A stretch of 64,000 nt of DNA from Rhyacophila brunnea (taxonomy: Eukaryota; Arthropoda; Insecta; Trichoptera; Rhyacophilidae): NCBI GenBank assembly GCA_022495005.1, contig JAGYXB010000961.1, positions 163,023 through 227,022 on the forward strand, in the 5' to 3' direction. This document shows, piece by piece, positions 23,700 through 34,165 of the stretch; positions within the stretch are counted from its first letter, which is position 1; each line of letters begins with the position of its first letter. The position numbers and the translations under genes were made by a program. The notes under the pieces were generated by a model. It ran no database searches. It was not told the DNA's origin and worked only from the letters and a program-made list of their open reading frames with translations.

Positions 23700-24680
23700 A
23701 CAGAGCTGCGAATTGCTTCTTCTTATGAGAGCATCAAAATGTACCCATAGTGTGGGTAGAACTGAAAAGGTGGGATGAACTACTCCATAATAATATAACA
23801 TGTAATATCCATTAAATTAGCGCCCCTCAAGGATTATGCCGAAAACAGTTTCTGGTGGTTTTATAACCAGAAGTTGGCTGTAATTTAGTTTAGTAAATAT
23901 TATTTTAAATGTTATTTATGTGCATTTTTGATTAGCTGTAAGGTGATGTTCTGGAATGTTCTGCCAATCAGACATTTCCGAGAAAGTAACAACGATAAGA
24001 TAGTACTGTTATTTACTGTTGACTGGTATTGCATCAGTAACGTCAATCGAGAACTCCTCTCGTCATCTGAAAAATATAAACCGTTATCAACCCTAAGCCT
24101 TATATATTTGATTCGCACTTCAATAGCGTTAGCACATGGCTCATTGTAGATTTTTGGAAACTAATTAAATTGAAAGCAGTTATTGTGTGTGTAAAAACGA
24201 GAGTTTTTTTTCGGATTGTGAACATTTTTTCATAATATTTCACAAAAAGAAATATTCCAGCAACATCAAATTATAATATCAATATAATTTGATTTAAAAA
24301 TTGGGTAAAAAACCTTCACACAGGCGAACGCTCCTTCAATTTGTATTTTCATAAATGCTTAAAGACGTATCGGTTTCCTATTTTCCATTTGAAGCCGTCC
24401 ACTCAAGAGGATAATATTTTATTATATTCTGCAAAAAAATTTCCAACGTAACGTCACCGTCAGATGAATGGAATATAATATTATACCCATAATATTTTGT
24501 ATTCACTAGGTGAAATATTGTCCAAAAGTATAAGATTACTTAATGATATGTGATATTATAATTTGTCAGTTCAGCACACACGTTTATACGTTACCATGAC
24601 AAATAATACTGCGAAGTAGAAATAAAACTATGTGAATTGTATCAATTATTTTTGAAGTGAAAGTTTTTCTTCGCACAAAT
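23700..24680. other. No gene recognised
   Basis: Open frames at 23598-23801, 23912-24118 and 23928-24149 overlap on opposite strands and show no family motif. Confidence 0.45.
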
Positions 24681-24684
24681 TGCC

Positions 24685-24790
24685 AATACAGTGAATCCCG
24701 CTGATACCAATTATTATAGCGGTCGGGATAGAACTCAAATCTTTTCGATTAGCAAGCATGGACGCTGCCAATTATGCTACAAACCGGCTA
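24685..24790 (-). repeat. tRNA-like sequence, probable SINE head
   Basis: On the minus strand GTTTGTAGCATAATTGGCAG resembles a tRNA D-arm (box A), and GAGTTCTATCCCGAC a degenerate box B 35-45 bases later. The acceptor stem is incomplete, so a tRNA pseudogene or SINE head is more likely than a gene. Confidence 0.5.
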
Positions 24791-24799
24791 ACTTCATTT

Positions 24800-25669
24800 G
24801 GGAAAATTATTCAGGAAGGAGTAAGAACATAATAATAATTTAGCTATCGTGCAGAATTTAACAATTAACCAAAAATACACTTGGAAATTTTTTTTTTATA
24901 AATAAGTTGCACTATAAATTAATACACTATTTTAGCTTTCCTTTTATATGTAGAGAAAATTTATATATAAACCGGAGTTATTCCATTTACGATATTGAAA
25001 ATTTGGCACCTCCAGTTGACTATTTTGTTTGAAGTACGATAATGCTTTATTTATAGGTTTAGGAGTTTGAAATTTTGTGTGACCATATAAAACATGCTTT
25101 ATAACAAAATGCCATCATTTTTGGTCAATAGTGTAGTTGGTTAGCTTGCAGATTAGGCAGTCGATTTGTTCATCTTTTCATGGCCATCTTTACAAAAATT
25201 CACTCATTCACATGAGTGTCCTGCACTTAACTGCTTCCATTCAATCATGTTTAAAATTAATATAAATTTTTAGTAGTGCCTATTTGCAAAATTAGTAGTC
25301 TTCACTATTACTGTGCTTCCTATGCTCAATATTAGTATTATACAATTAGCGATTAGAATATATTAATAATAGTGAGTTGTAGAATGCTTTCTTTGAAGCA
25401 GTATAGGTACGTAGATTCGTTTGCCACATTTAAAAAAACGATTCGGTTTTTGGATATATTATATTTGATTCAAATCAAGAACAAATGTATCTGAACTTTT
25501 CAAAAGAAGAACGGTTATTTTAAAAAGTCAGTTAATAAAATTGACAGTCTGTAGTCTTTATTATATCTAATAGGTTTAAATAATCTGTCTTATATTTATC
25601 ACTCGTTGAGTCAAATAATATGATTGTGTCATTCGTGTACCTACTCGAAATCATACAATCTTTCTTCGT
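24800..25669. other. No gene recognised
   Basis: AT-rich, no open frame above 60 codons and no repeat match found. Confidence 0.5.
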
Positions 25670-25881
25670 ATACTACAGTTGCGATTTTTGAGCTTTGAGA
25701 ATCAATGTCTCCGCCGAATCTTAGTGGCACGACAACGTTACAAACACTTGAGTTCATTAGCCGATAGGGTAGCCCTCGGTGATTGAAGTAATCACGAGAA
25801 GACGATTCGCGTGGTTGGGGCTTGTGTTCCGTATGCCTCCAGAGAGTACAACCTCAAGGATTACATCGGAGTAGTTGAGCC
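25670..25881 (+). pseudogene. LINE reverse transcriptase fragment, interrupted by a hAT
   Basis: Nucleotide blocks TTGAGCTTTGAGAATC and TCTCCGCCGAATCTTAG are shared with the LINE at 3.24-3.29 kb, and CGGTGATTGAAGTAATCACG with 3.35 kb. The remnant has lost frame through small deletions. The hAT element beginning at 25882 terminates it. It belongs to the same LINE family as 3050-3570. Confidence 0.8.
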
Positions 25882-26044
25882 TAGAGATTGGAATACCGGT
25901 ATTTCAAAACCGGTATCCCAGTATTTTAAAATATCGAAATACCGGTTTTAAAAATCAGATAATACCGATATATACGGTATTGATAATGAAAAAAAAAATG
26001 TTTTAATTGACGTAGAAGGTTTAACATGACGGGTTACGCGATGT

Positions 26045-26445
26045 CTGATTTACTTCCATTGCCCTTCAACGCCCTTGGATACCAGTGCATCTATTTTATA
26101 CACAAGACTGGTATAGGCCGCTATTGGCAGCTATCGAGGGTAGTTTTTCATTTTTTATATCAAAGTATTAGCACTTATTGTAACAATTTCAATAAATTTG
26201 CTATCTAAACAGTCAAAACTGTTTATCTCGCTCTAAAATTTAACACAGACAAAATAAGTGCTGTTAAAACGTAGCACTTATTAATTTTAACTATCTCAAC
26301 TAACTTATTGTAATTGTTACAATAAGAACTAACACTTTGATACAAAAAATGAAAAACTATACTCAATAGCTGCTGATAGCGGCCTATACCAGTCTTGTGT
26401 ATAGAATAGATGCGCTGCAATGGCATGTGCTATAACATATTAGTA
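26045..26445. repeat. Internal inverted repeat within the hAT
   Basis: About 130-base arms: CACAAGACTGGTATAGGCCG on the left is complementary to CGGCCTATACCAGTCTTGTG on the right, and TTATTGTAACAATT to AATTGTTACAATAA further in. The arms differ by scattered substitutions, so the hairpin is older than the TTAA element at 14.0 kb. Confidence 0.8.
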
Positions 26446-26459
26446 ATACTTAAAATACA

Positions 26460-26484
26460 TTTATATATATATATATATATATAT
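26460..26484. repeat. TA dinucleotide microsatellite
   Basis: About twelve TA units immediately left of a TA-flanked element; a shorter TATATATAT run lies immediately to its right. Confidence 0.9.
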
Positions 26485-26739
26485 CGTCTCTGTTCTGGCA
26501 GAACACACTAACTGGAGAATACTAGTTTTGAGTAATTTGACTTTGAAGTTGTTAAAATGTTTGAAATGGTCTATCAAGTGAGTTTATTAAGTAATCGTAA
26601 GAAGGATGACTTTAAAATAAAGACTGTTTATTTATTAAGAAGGTTTCCAGACGGTAAAGTTTGAAATAAGGAACATTTTGGCATAACTAACTCAATATGT
26701 CATTTTTTCGAATGAGTGTCTTCTGCCAGAACAGTGACG
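26485..26739. mobile_element. Tc1/mariner-like MITE nested in the hAT
   Basis: Termini CGTCTCTGTTCTGGCAGAA and TTCTGCCAGAACAGTGACG are inverted repeats with one or two mismatches, and TA lies on both sides. TA target use and the length of 255 bp fit a Tc1/mariner MITE. It sits in the TA-rich interior of the 25882-26836 element, so it is younger than that hAT. Confidence 0.75.
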
Positions 26740-27004
26740 ATATATATATTGGTAGATACTTCTGCTTTTCCATTTTATTCACGAATACCGGTATTAATAC
26801 CAATATTAGTATTTTTATCCGGTATTGCAATCCCTAATTAAGCCTCCCTTATCTTACAGCGATACTAAAAAAGCGATCTACTCATTGTATATAGTTATCA
26901 CTAAAATGCGCTTTCTTGGTGAGGATTTGATTTATTGAAGTAGCCCTAGAGTACGACATTACACGCTATATAGCATTATAGTTTTACCCCACGGATTGCA
27001 TCAT

Positions 27005-27208
27005 AGCAGTCGTCACGCTGTCGTCACGCAGCAAGCGATGCCATAAGGATGGTAGGCATGTTGCGGAGTTGTCAAGAGAGGCATGTGACATGGGTCTGGA
27101 GAGATGGACATGGCGTGATATTGTGGTTGCCTTAAATACACCAAGACCGGAGGTTTGGCGTAATATTAGTGAACCACTCCATTTGACACAATATTTCGAC
27201 TCGTGAAA
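27005..27208 (+). pseudogene. LINE C-terminal fragment
   Basis: A frame reads RCHKDGRHVAELSREACDMG then WTWRDIVVALNTPRPEVW, matching the end of LINE polymerases (W.E....A.......WR.IV..L......W). It lies 160 bp past the hAT right flank and may be the continuation of the LINE at 25670-25881 or a separate copy. No ATG start is expected. Confidence 0.6.
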
Positions 27209-27516
27209 TCATTCAATAGGAAAAGCAACCAAAGCCAAGGGAGATCTGCTTTGATCTAGAGATTTTATATATTTATTCGTGAATAGAAAAAAATGCTGGC
27301 TCCTGAAATACATTCAATGGAAAATGCAATCGCAGTATGTAATGATAATGTACGATTAGTTTTATTTGAAAGTATGTATTAAAAATAATGGTTCTATATG
27401 ATATACAAACAATAAAAGAATATACAAAAATAGTATCTATCTACCTAATATAAATTTATTGTTATTAGCAATATTCTACTTAAAAATATTTTAGTGAATT
27501 ATTAAGAAATACCGTA
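27209..27516. other. No gene recognised
   Basis: AT-rich spacer between the LINE remnant and the next hAT terminus; nothing supported. Confidence 0.5.
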
Positions 27517-27524
27517 CTGTAGAT

Positions 27525-27827
27525 CAGCGTTTCCCAAACTATGTTCCGCGGAACACCAGTGTTCCGCCGAACCTGAATAGGTATTCCGCGACAATTTGAA
27601 AAGGTTTTATATACTTTTGCATTATTTTATGAAAACTAGTAAGGACGATTCCTGGGTTCGGAATTCATTTTCCGTGACAGCTAAACCAGTAGGCTTAAGC
27701 GCAAGTAACTATGAAAATTTTATTGATTTAATTAGTGACTCTGATTTGACGATGAGCCTTAAAATGATTTCTGGGCGAGTTTGTCAGAAGAGTACCCCAA
27801 TTTTTCAAAACAAGCTATTATTGTTTT
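27525..27827 (+). pseudogene. hAT element left terminus and transposase C-terminal region, part 1
   Basis: CAGCGTTTCCCAAACTATGT and GTTCCGCGGAAC make a classic hAT terminus. From about 27640 one frame reads WVRNSFSVTAKPVGLS and then FIDLISDSD. Near 27770 the frame shifts and continues SEEYPNFSKQAIIV. These blocks in this order resemble the C-terminal part of Buster-like hAT transposases (W..NPF, LIDL.SD, EYP.LS..A). The catalytic N-terminal two-thirds is missing. The sequence is cut at 27827 by another hAT and resumes at 28284. Confidence 0.75.
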
Positions 27828-28283
27828 TGTGGCCCCCACAAGGGGGGCTGACAGGGCTTTAGCCTGGGGGCACAGGCTCTGGGTGGGCCCGGCGTGGCGG
27901 GTTGATCAGATAAGTAAGACAGACACACATCACAAATTTGCTTTAATAGTTAAAAAAAAAGGCGCCTGCGATGCTTTTATACTTCATGACTATTAACATT
28001 TGTTATTTTTAATTATATAATTGAACGACGTAATTTTTGATTATTGGGTATTGATACTCGATAACTCCATGATGAAAGAAGATGTATTAAAAATAGAATC
28101 AAATAGTAAATAATATACTGAATCCTTATTCAGTATATTATTTACTATTTAAATTAATTTGAGCTGTAACAAAATATTAAAAACGTTAATGTGATGTGTC
28201 ACACTGCCTTTAACATTAGAGATAGGTAGGGGGCCCGCCAAAGATCCTAGCCTGAGGGCCTGCTTCAGGATGTGGGGGCCATG
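27828..28283. mobile_element. hAT-like element inserted in the transposase pseudogene
   Basis: Left end TGTGGCCCCCACAAGG and right end GTGGGGGCCATG are inverted. ATTGTTTT is duplicated exactly on both sides (27820-27827 and 28284-28291). Removing one duplication rejoins conserved hAT transposase blocks, confirming the edges. GGCCCGGCGTGG near the left and GCTTCAGGATGTG near the right are shared with 50068-50675. A palindrome around AATCCTTATTCAGT lies near 28120. Confidence 0.85.
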
Positions 28284-28446
28284 ATTGTTTTACTTCCGTT
28301 TTCTACTACCTGTTTATCCTTTTATTAATGCTGCAACGAAGTCAAAGTGCAGGATCAGGCTCGACGCCACGCCAGATATTAGAATGCAACTTACCAATAT
28401 TGTGCCTGATATCAAGAAGAGAGAAGGACTCACAATTATCAAAGTC
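28284..28446 (+). pseudogene. hAT transposase C-terminal region, part 2
   Basis: The frame resumes with LLPFSTTCLSFY, reflecting the conserved hAT dimerisation block (LLPF.TTYLCE.GFS), and continues with a small frameshift into RIRLDATPDIRMQLTNIV and PDIKK before a stop. The pattern (R.RL...PD.R..L..I.PDI) is the usual C-terminal end. With 27525-27827 it forms one broken gene. Confidence 0.75.
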
Positions 28447-28473
28447 ATTACCTAAGTGCTCTACAGTGTAGAC

Positions 28474-28884
28474 CATAGTTTCTTAACCGGTGGTCTGCGA
28501 AGATTTTTGTGTGGGTCGCAAAAATTTTCTGCAATTCAAAAATAGTTAGTACCTATCCATTTTTAAAAACTTATTTAAACTTAATAAATATCTTTTAGAA
28601 CTCGTGCACCTACAAGGGTTCACAATGAATTAGCAAGTCATTTCCGGAATCAATGACACTACTAATTTGTATATTATACTTAGTCATAAATCGTTTCATA
28701 GAAGGACGGAGGCGTGGTTTACCCATAAATCCAACATTTGAAGTGGGGTTGTATTATATTTCGACAATTAATACAAAATACTGTAAATATAATTATTTAT
28801 TATTTTATGCTAATGTTGATGGTCCGCAAAACATTTTTTGTTTTTTTTTGTTGCCCGCGGATGTAAAAAGGTTAAAAAACATTG
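28474..28884. mobile_element. hAT MITE, 411 bp
   Basis: Ends CATAGTTTCTTAACCGGTGG and GGTTAAAAAACATTG are imperfect inverted repeats of the CA.TG.TT.TTAACC type. Flanks GTGTAGAC (28466-28473) and CTGTAGAC (28885-28892) agree at seven of eight positions. The interior is non-coding. CTGTAGAT also precedes the terminus at 27525, so the right end could alternatively belong to that larger element. Confidence 0.65.
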
Positions 28885-28916
28885 CTGTAGACAACGCTAT
28901 TTTGAGTCAGTCACCT

Positions 28917-29180
28917 ATCATCATCATCATCAGCCGTGCTCGATATATTGCTGGATGAAGGTCTCCCATAGTTTTCTCAACTCTTCTCGGTCCCCAGTTC
29001 TTCACTACTATGTACATTCATTGAACTTTATGAGTTCGTCTATTCAGCGGATTTTAGGGCGTCGCCGTGGTCGCTTAGTGCTCTTTGGGTACCACTATAT
29101 AACAGCATTTGTCCAGCGGTTGTCCAGCGACATGTCCAGCCCATTGTCATTTCTTCTGCTTTATCACAACTTTCATATCG
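28917..29180 (-). mobile_element. 3' end of a LINE, minus strand
   Basis: Begins on the plus strand with CATCATCATCATCAGCC (the reversed TGATGATG tail), then GCTGGATGAAGGTCTCCCAT and TCTCAACTCTTCTCGGTCCC. The minus strand encodes the short basic polymerase tail. Similar fragments lie at 9781, 33640, 34705, 47345 and 53380. Confidence 0.75.
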
Positions 29181-29484
29181 CGTTTTAAATTGTTTGCGAC
29201 TTCTTACTTTTTTAGTCTTTCCGCGTTATCTCGAGCGGCCGTTAAACCAAGCCAGAATAATTGCGAAATTTCGTTCTTGCTACTTTAAAAACCGTATTCA
29301 GTATATCCAGTTTCAAATACCACCATGGATTACGTTTTCTCGGAAATCCTTCACCCAAGGAGTGCATCAACGTGCTATCGAATGTCACTCGCACGCCGAT
29401 GTCGATTATTTGACCCCAGTGATGTCCCTAGACAAAATGCCGCCCCTGGGCAGCGCCAAAATGTCGCCCCATTTTTATACAGTA

Positions 29485-29620
29485 TTTTGTATCAACCTAT
29501 TAGGTCCATACACTGACTCATAAACAAATTGAAAAATTAAAAAAAAAATTGGAGGGCCCATATTTTATGATCCCTATTAGGATCGGACATGGACGAAAGA
29601 ATTTTATATCATCCGTGCCC
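29485..29620. mobile_element. Two family A SINE fragments in opposite orientation
   Basis: CAACCTATTAGGTCCATACA through AAACAAATTGAAAAATT is a minus-strand SINE body. It is followed by GGAGGGCCCATATTTTATGA and GGATCGGACATGGACGAAAG, a plus-strand SINE 3' end. Neither has its tRNA-like head. Confidence 0.6.
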
Positions 29621-29624
29621 GATG

Positions 29625-30463
29625 TCGTTTCTCGTCACCGAAGACTTCGAAGCGAAACGGAAGTAAACTAGACATCGCAAACGCAACAAAAAATTACAGT
29701 CCTGTTAAACCTTTTATATTAATTAATAAATTTTGTTTCCAACCGTAGAGTTAAGTTTTTAATGGAAAGATATTTTCGTAATCACTAATTTTAGGTAGCT
29801 ATTTCTATAAATACCAAATAATTCCCCTCAATTTTCCGCCCTTTGAGTAACTGCCACCCCCAAGCGACGCTCAATCTGCCTACCCCCACGGGACTTCACT
29901 GTTTGACCCTGTCTTCGAGTTCATATGCGTCAGCGACAATATCCAGCCTGTCTATAGTGATACCGCAATTGGAGCTGGGAAATAACTGATAAAAAAACCA
30001 TCTAATTGTGGTCGTATCCCATCGCTGAATTACGACATGGTACCCTCCAAATTTTAACTCTAGCGAGCAGAACGTTAGAGTACTTACGAAGTAATATTAA
30101 TATAACGTATCTGATAATGAGTTCATCTGATCGTCTCAAACGTCGGGATAGAACCCTCGTTTAATACGATTTGATCGTGCTGTGCATACTATGACTCTCT
30201 CTTAAAGTTCATGAACCTGCTTATATCGGTCAACGATTCGTTAATGAGCACGGCGTGCAGTTGAGCGATACAACCAGCAAAGTTTTTTCCTAAAGAGTCG
30301 AGCTCCACAATAATACAACTAAATTCGGAAAGTTAAATGCAGTGCGTGAGAGATGATGTCTGACGCATAAGATGAGGGTTGCTTCCTTCACTGGATACAG
30401 ACAGCTCAGCTTCTGAAGAATGATACCAAAAAAATATTAGGAATGAATTTGATCATGTTGTCC
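29625..30463. other. No gene recognised
   Basis: Slightly less AT-rich than the surroundings, but no protein motif or inverted repeat could be supported. Confidence 0.45.
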
Positions 30464-30471
30464 GTATACGG

Positions 30472-30878
30472 CAGGGGTAGTCAACCTGGTCCCTACCGTC
30501 CACTAGTGGGCGTTCCAGCTTTCATGGTGGGCGGTAGGGTTTTGGAAACCTATGGAAAAATAAAAAAATGCCTCTCTTATATCCAAACATCCAATTAAAT
30601 TAAATGTAATTTTACCAGACTACGTGCTTCTATGTATGCAAATTATAAATTTAAAAAAAAAGATTTAACTACAATAAGTTGTTTTATACAGATTTATTTT
30701 GCCAAACTTAGTGAAAGTCGGATATAAAGTATTTGGTTAGTAATTATTATTATATGGTTTAACATGCTGTAACTCTAACTTACTTCCCTACTTTATAAAT
30801 TACCATTACGTTAGAAAAATTTACTACTAACAGAGATAAAAAAGTGGGCGATAGGTATAAAAAGGTTGAATATCCCTG
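30472..30878. mobile_element. hAT MITE with perfect 8-bp target duplication
   Basis: Left end CAGGGGTAGTCAACCTGGTC, right end AAAAGGTTGAATATCCCTG. GTATACGG is duplicated exactly (30464-30471 and 30879-30886). Subterminal blocks GTGGGCGGTAGGG and GTGGGCGATAGG occur inside both ends. At 407 bp it has no coding capacity. Confidence 0.9.
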
Positions 30879-31034
30879 GTATACGGTTTCAAGACTAACT
30901 ACAGATCCACGTTAGATTTTATTTACCTTTGGAAAGAAACTCAGGTGACCTTGCACAGTGCAAGATTTGCTTGCGCAGCTTTGAGGCATAAAGTCCACTA
31001 AAGCGGACTTGTGGGGCGCTCGCGCATATTCTAT

Positions 31035-31425
31035 GTGAATCATCGAAAATACAACGTAATCAAATACGCCAGCGCACACTGGATTTGACGACGAATTGTG
31101 CGCGCGTGCCCCATGATTCATCGTTTTTTGGCTTCTCAGCGATACGAATTATCAAAAATACAACGTAGTCCATTCATTGAACACGGCAAGCAAAATCACG
31201 CTCCTCGAAGCGTCGTCGATAGACGGGTGAGAAGCCATTATTTAATAACAGTGAACCCATTGTTCAGTTTGCTGCGTGTCCAATATTTCGCTAGTAGAAT
31301 GATGTCATCGTGAATATTAATTACAAGCCCCGTGAAATAATATAATATTTTTTTGCTTTGTTATGAGATAATAATAATTATTTTGCGCTTCTTGGGCCCC
31401 TTATTACATAGGTGAAGGGTAATGC
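31035..31425 (+). repeat. Conserved sequence island, copy 1
   Basis: About 390 bases resemble the reverse complement of 50997-51400. Strings kept in both include CCATTCATTGAACACGGC, AATTATTTAATAACAG-like sequence, TACAAGCCCCG, AATAATATAATATTTTT and TTATTACATAGGTGAAGGGT. Indels of non-triplet length argue against coding. Similarity stops at about 31425 and near 31035. No inverted ends are seen. It is either a duplicated regulatory or structural sequence or a mobile element lacking familiar termini. Confidence 0.7.
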
Positions 31426-32699
31426 GCGGGTGGGAGGGGGCCTACTCAGTAGTGAGCGCACCGAGTGCTTTTTTGGTGGGCTTTATGCCTTAGGTGCATG
31501 GCTATTATTGGTTTTTCGCACTCGTGCATTGCCGTCGCCACCATTTCTCGTCTATGAAAATGGCTGTGGTATTAGAAAGGCCTCAACGTCAGAATGGCAT
31601 CTCCGCTATGTCTGGGGTGATGATATGAATATATCGGAATGAAAGGTCTATCCGGTTTGCAAATTATTGAAGATCAATTGAAGAAATCTTGATGACAATT
31701 TCTAACCGAGTATCATGTGAAAAGAAGTGTTACATTTTGGCATTACTAATAAAACCTGCAATGGCCTCTATAATATTACTTCATTTAGTTACCCATCAAC
31801 TGCTGACTATAATTATTCAAGTCCAGAAATGCTCTTATTTAGGCAATAAATAACCTGTAGGGCGTTTTTCACCCTCATGGCATCGATTACGACTGAGGAA
31901 GGAATACCATTTAGAAATAATACATATTTCTACAATACCGTACAAATTTTAATAGATTTTGAATCAACGATGATAATTATATATGCAGAGGATGTTAAAG
32001 CAATATTATTTTATTACTCCTTGAAAGAACTAACACAATGGTTTTTCAACGTGCAGTACATACTCGATATAATTAGATTTAAATATTAATTACGAAACAT
32101 GATACTTTTACCTTACTCAGCGAGTATAGTAGACTTGTGTTATATCGCATTTATAATGGACGTATATAATTTGATTTTCCGCAAAGGGGTGTTAGCTTTG
32201 CCATTTATCCGTACGAAACAAAATTACCGGAGAGATAGGTTGAGAAAGAGACTGGAAAAAAGCGTCTGCGAAAATCCACATTGCCCGTCCGGCGGATCAC
32301 CCCCGGTTTACTCCGGGGACCTACTTTATCAACGTTAGATAAGCTCGTTTTTAGATTATTTGACTTATTTTGTTATGTTTTGAAAAAAGAAAACGAGGGT
32401 AAATGCGCTCGCATATTTAATGTGGGTAAGTGCCCGCTCATTTGAAAATATGTCGCGATATTTTTAGGCACAAGAACACAACAACCGTTAAGGAGGTTTA
32501 TCTAGAAAAGAAATGGAAGATTATCCATTTTCGCTCCTAAGTTGAGCGTATGTGCCTCTAAAGAGTCGTTCGCTCAATCCATTTAGACTTTGCTTTAGAT
32601 AAAAAATAAAAACATATTTTAAACCAATACGAGTATATCTATATGTTTATTTATTATTAACGAAAATTATGTATTTAGTCAATAGTAGCAAGTAAAACT
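31426..32699. other. Unassigned; short frames only
   Basis: Frames at 31412-31642, 31877-32089 and 32099-32338 show no recognisable domain. The first overlaps the edge of the conserved island and has mixed composition. A GC-rich patch at 32280-32320 contains the palindromic CCCCGGTTTACTCCGGGG hairpin. Confidence 0.4.
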
Positions 32700-33060
32700 A
32701 CGATCCTGACACCGGTTATTAAATAATGTAATTAATACCTACTTTGATTTAAAATACAAAAACCGGTTGCCAAAAATTAACGCAATTTCGAATGCGCTTC
32801 AAAAAGTAATTTAAAAATATCATTTTTTCATAATTTTTCACACAAAATTAATTTTATCGTAATTAGGTAGAACGCATATAGCTTCGTTGTTAGAGTACAT
32901 AGGTGTGAATCTCATTGTGTTTTTCAAAAAGTTTTTTAGTGGTTATACTGTTGAGGTGTTTTCAAAGTGTGTATGTTCAATTAAAGAATGTTACATTCTT
33001 AAGTCATGTGAATTATTTATTAAATAAAAAATAGTTTATATATATATATTTCTAACAAAA
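32700..33060 (+). repeat. Family B element with degenerate tRNA-like core
   Basis: Shares CAAAAACCGGTTGCCAAAAA-like sequence with 43200 and 58850, a degenerate tRNA-like segment (CATATAGCTTCGTTGTTAGA, then AGGTGTGAATCTC) at about 32875-32920, and the terminal GTATGTTCAATTAAAGAATG plus TACATTCTTAAGTCATGTGA. Confidence 0.6.
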
Positions 33061-33107
33061 TTGTAGTGTTACATTTTTGTCATACCGTGCTTATATTATA
33101 TAAATGG

Positions 33108-33242
33108 ATGTTACCCATTTGCTCAACCTATTAGGTCAATACTCTGATTCCATATATAAAATGAAAAACAACATATTAATATTGCTAGACACAAGGTTCG
33201 AACCCGAGACCTACGACACGTTACCGCTCAGTTATCATGGGC
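33108..33242 (-). mobile_element. SINE family A copy 2, partial
   Basis: CTCAACCTATTAGGTCAATA is the body and AAGGTTCGAACCCGAGACC the reversed box B, ending at a GTTATCATGGGCG head. The distal 3' part of the SINE is absent. Confidence 0.75.
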
Positions 33243-33639
33243 GTTTTACAATGATGTTGTGATACAATTATTATAGATACAATACGGTTGGAAATCAATA
33301 ATAATAAAAAAAAATCATCAGTACACTTATATAAACCTTTCGTATACAACCAGGAGAATGCATATTACAGTTTGGGAAATACTGGACATATTGTATTATC
33401 AAACAAAGTAGTGCATGACAGCCGACAAGGGAATGAAATGGCACGGGTTTTTGTTGACACGGCTACTGTTGATTTTAACCTAAGCGTAAAATAATTTCAT
33501 TAGGCAAAAATGGTAATTCACTATTTTATTCCCTCTAGAACCGGTGAGATAAATGGTAAAAGTCATTCTTTGTTTTTTTTCATTTAATATTATATAAAAT
33601 GGATGTGTAGGTGGATGTAAAGTTTAACGTGGCACGGTC

Positions 33640-33735
33640 AGTCCATTCGCTGGGTGAAGGTCTCGCCAAGTTCCTTCAATTTTAATCGGTACCCAATTTA
33701 TCGTTGATACGTACATATGCCGAACTTAGTAATAC
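33640..33735 (-). mobile_element. LINE 3' end fragment
   Basis: GCTGGGTGAAGGTCTCGCCA followed by ATCGGTACCCAATTTATCGT aligns by eye with GCTGGATGAAGGTCTCCCAT and CTCGGTCCCCAGTTCTTC at 28.95 kb. Confidence 0.55.
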
Positions 33736-33739
33736 GGTC

Positions 33740-34160
33740 GATGGACATTACATGAATGTAGCAAATTTGAAAAATTATGGAAAATGAATGGATACTCGCA
33801 AACTATCTTTATATATATTTATTTAGTAAATAAGAGAAATACAGATGGATGTGGTTGACAAAATGAATTCCACCTAGGTACATTGCAATAAGAGTGATTG
33901 ACTGATTACAAACATCTGCGTAAATTTCATTATTACATTATTCTGCCAATGCGTCCGGGTATATTTTTAAATATAGGTACAATGCATATAACATGTAAGT
34001 TAATAGCTATATGTATTATATAACTTAATAATTAAGGATGTCGATTTGCGAGCTCAGATTCCGGTGGTTAAACGGTGTCAACAAAGATGTTAGAGCGGCC
34101 GGCGCAGACTCTTGGAGTATACTAGCCCAGGCTATGGAGAGGTGGAATAAATTCTTAGTA
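33740..34160. other. No gene recognised
   Basis: AT-rich; the 34038-34268 frame runs into a SINE and is not coding in any recognisable sense. Confidence 0.45.
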
Positions 34161-34165
34161 TTTCC

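Larger units (their letters stand above)
25882..26836. mobile_element. Non-autonomous hAT element, TAGGGATTGC family, copy 3
   Basis: Ends TAGAGATTGGAATACCGG and GGTATTGCAATCCCTA with ATACCGGT subterminal motifs. Flanks GTTGAGCC (25874-25881) and ATTAAGCC (26837-26844) agree at six of eight positions. The interior has a large hairpin (26045-26445), a TA run and a nested TA-flanked element. A GGTTACGCGATGTCTG block is shared with the partial copy at 44595-44989. Confidence 0.85.

Noticed and set aside
28838..29188. 116-codon plus-strand frame with a histidine run
   Set aside because: The histidines come from the CATCATCATCAT reverse of a LINE 3' tail.
31098..31313. Coding role for the conserved island
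   Set aside because: The open frame is not shared with the inverted copy and indels between copies are not multiples of three.
32280..32320. CCCCGGTTTACTCCGGGG as a terminator hairpin
   Set aside because: Intrinsic terminators are a bacterial feature and there is no transcript context here.
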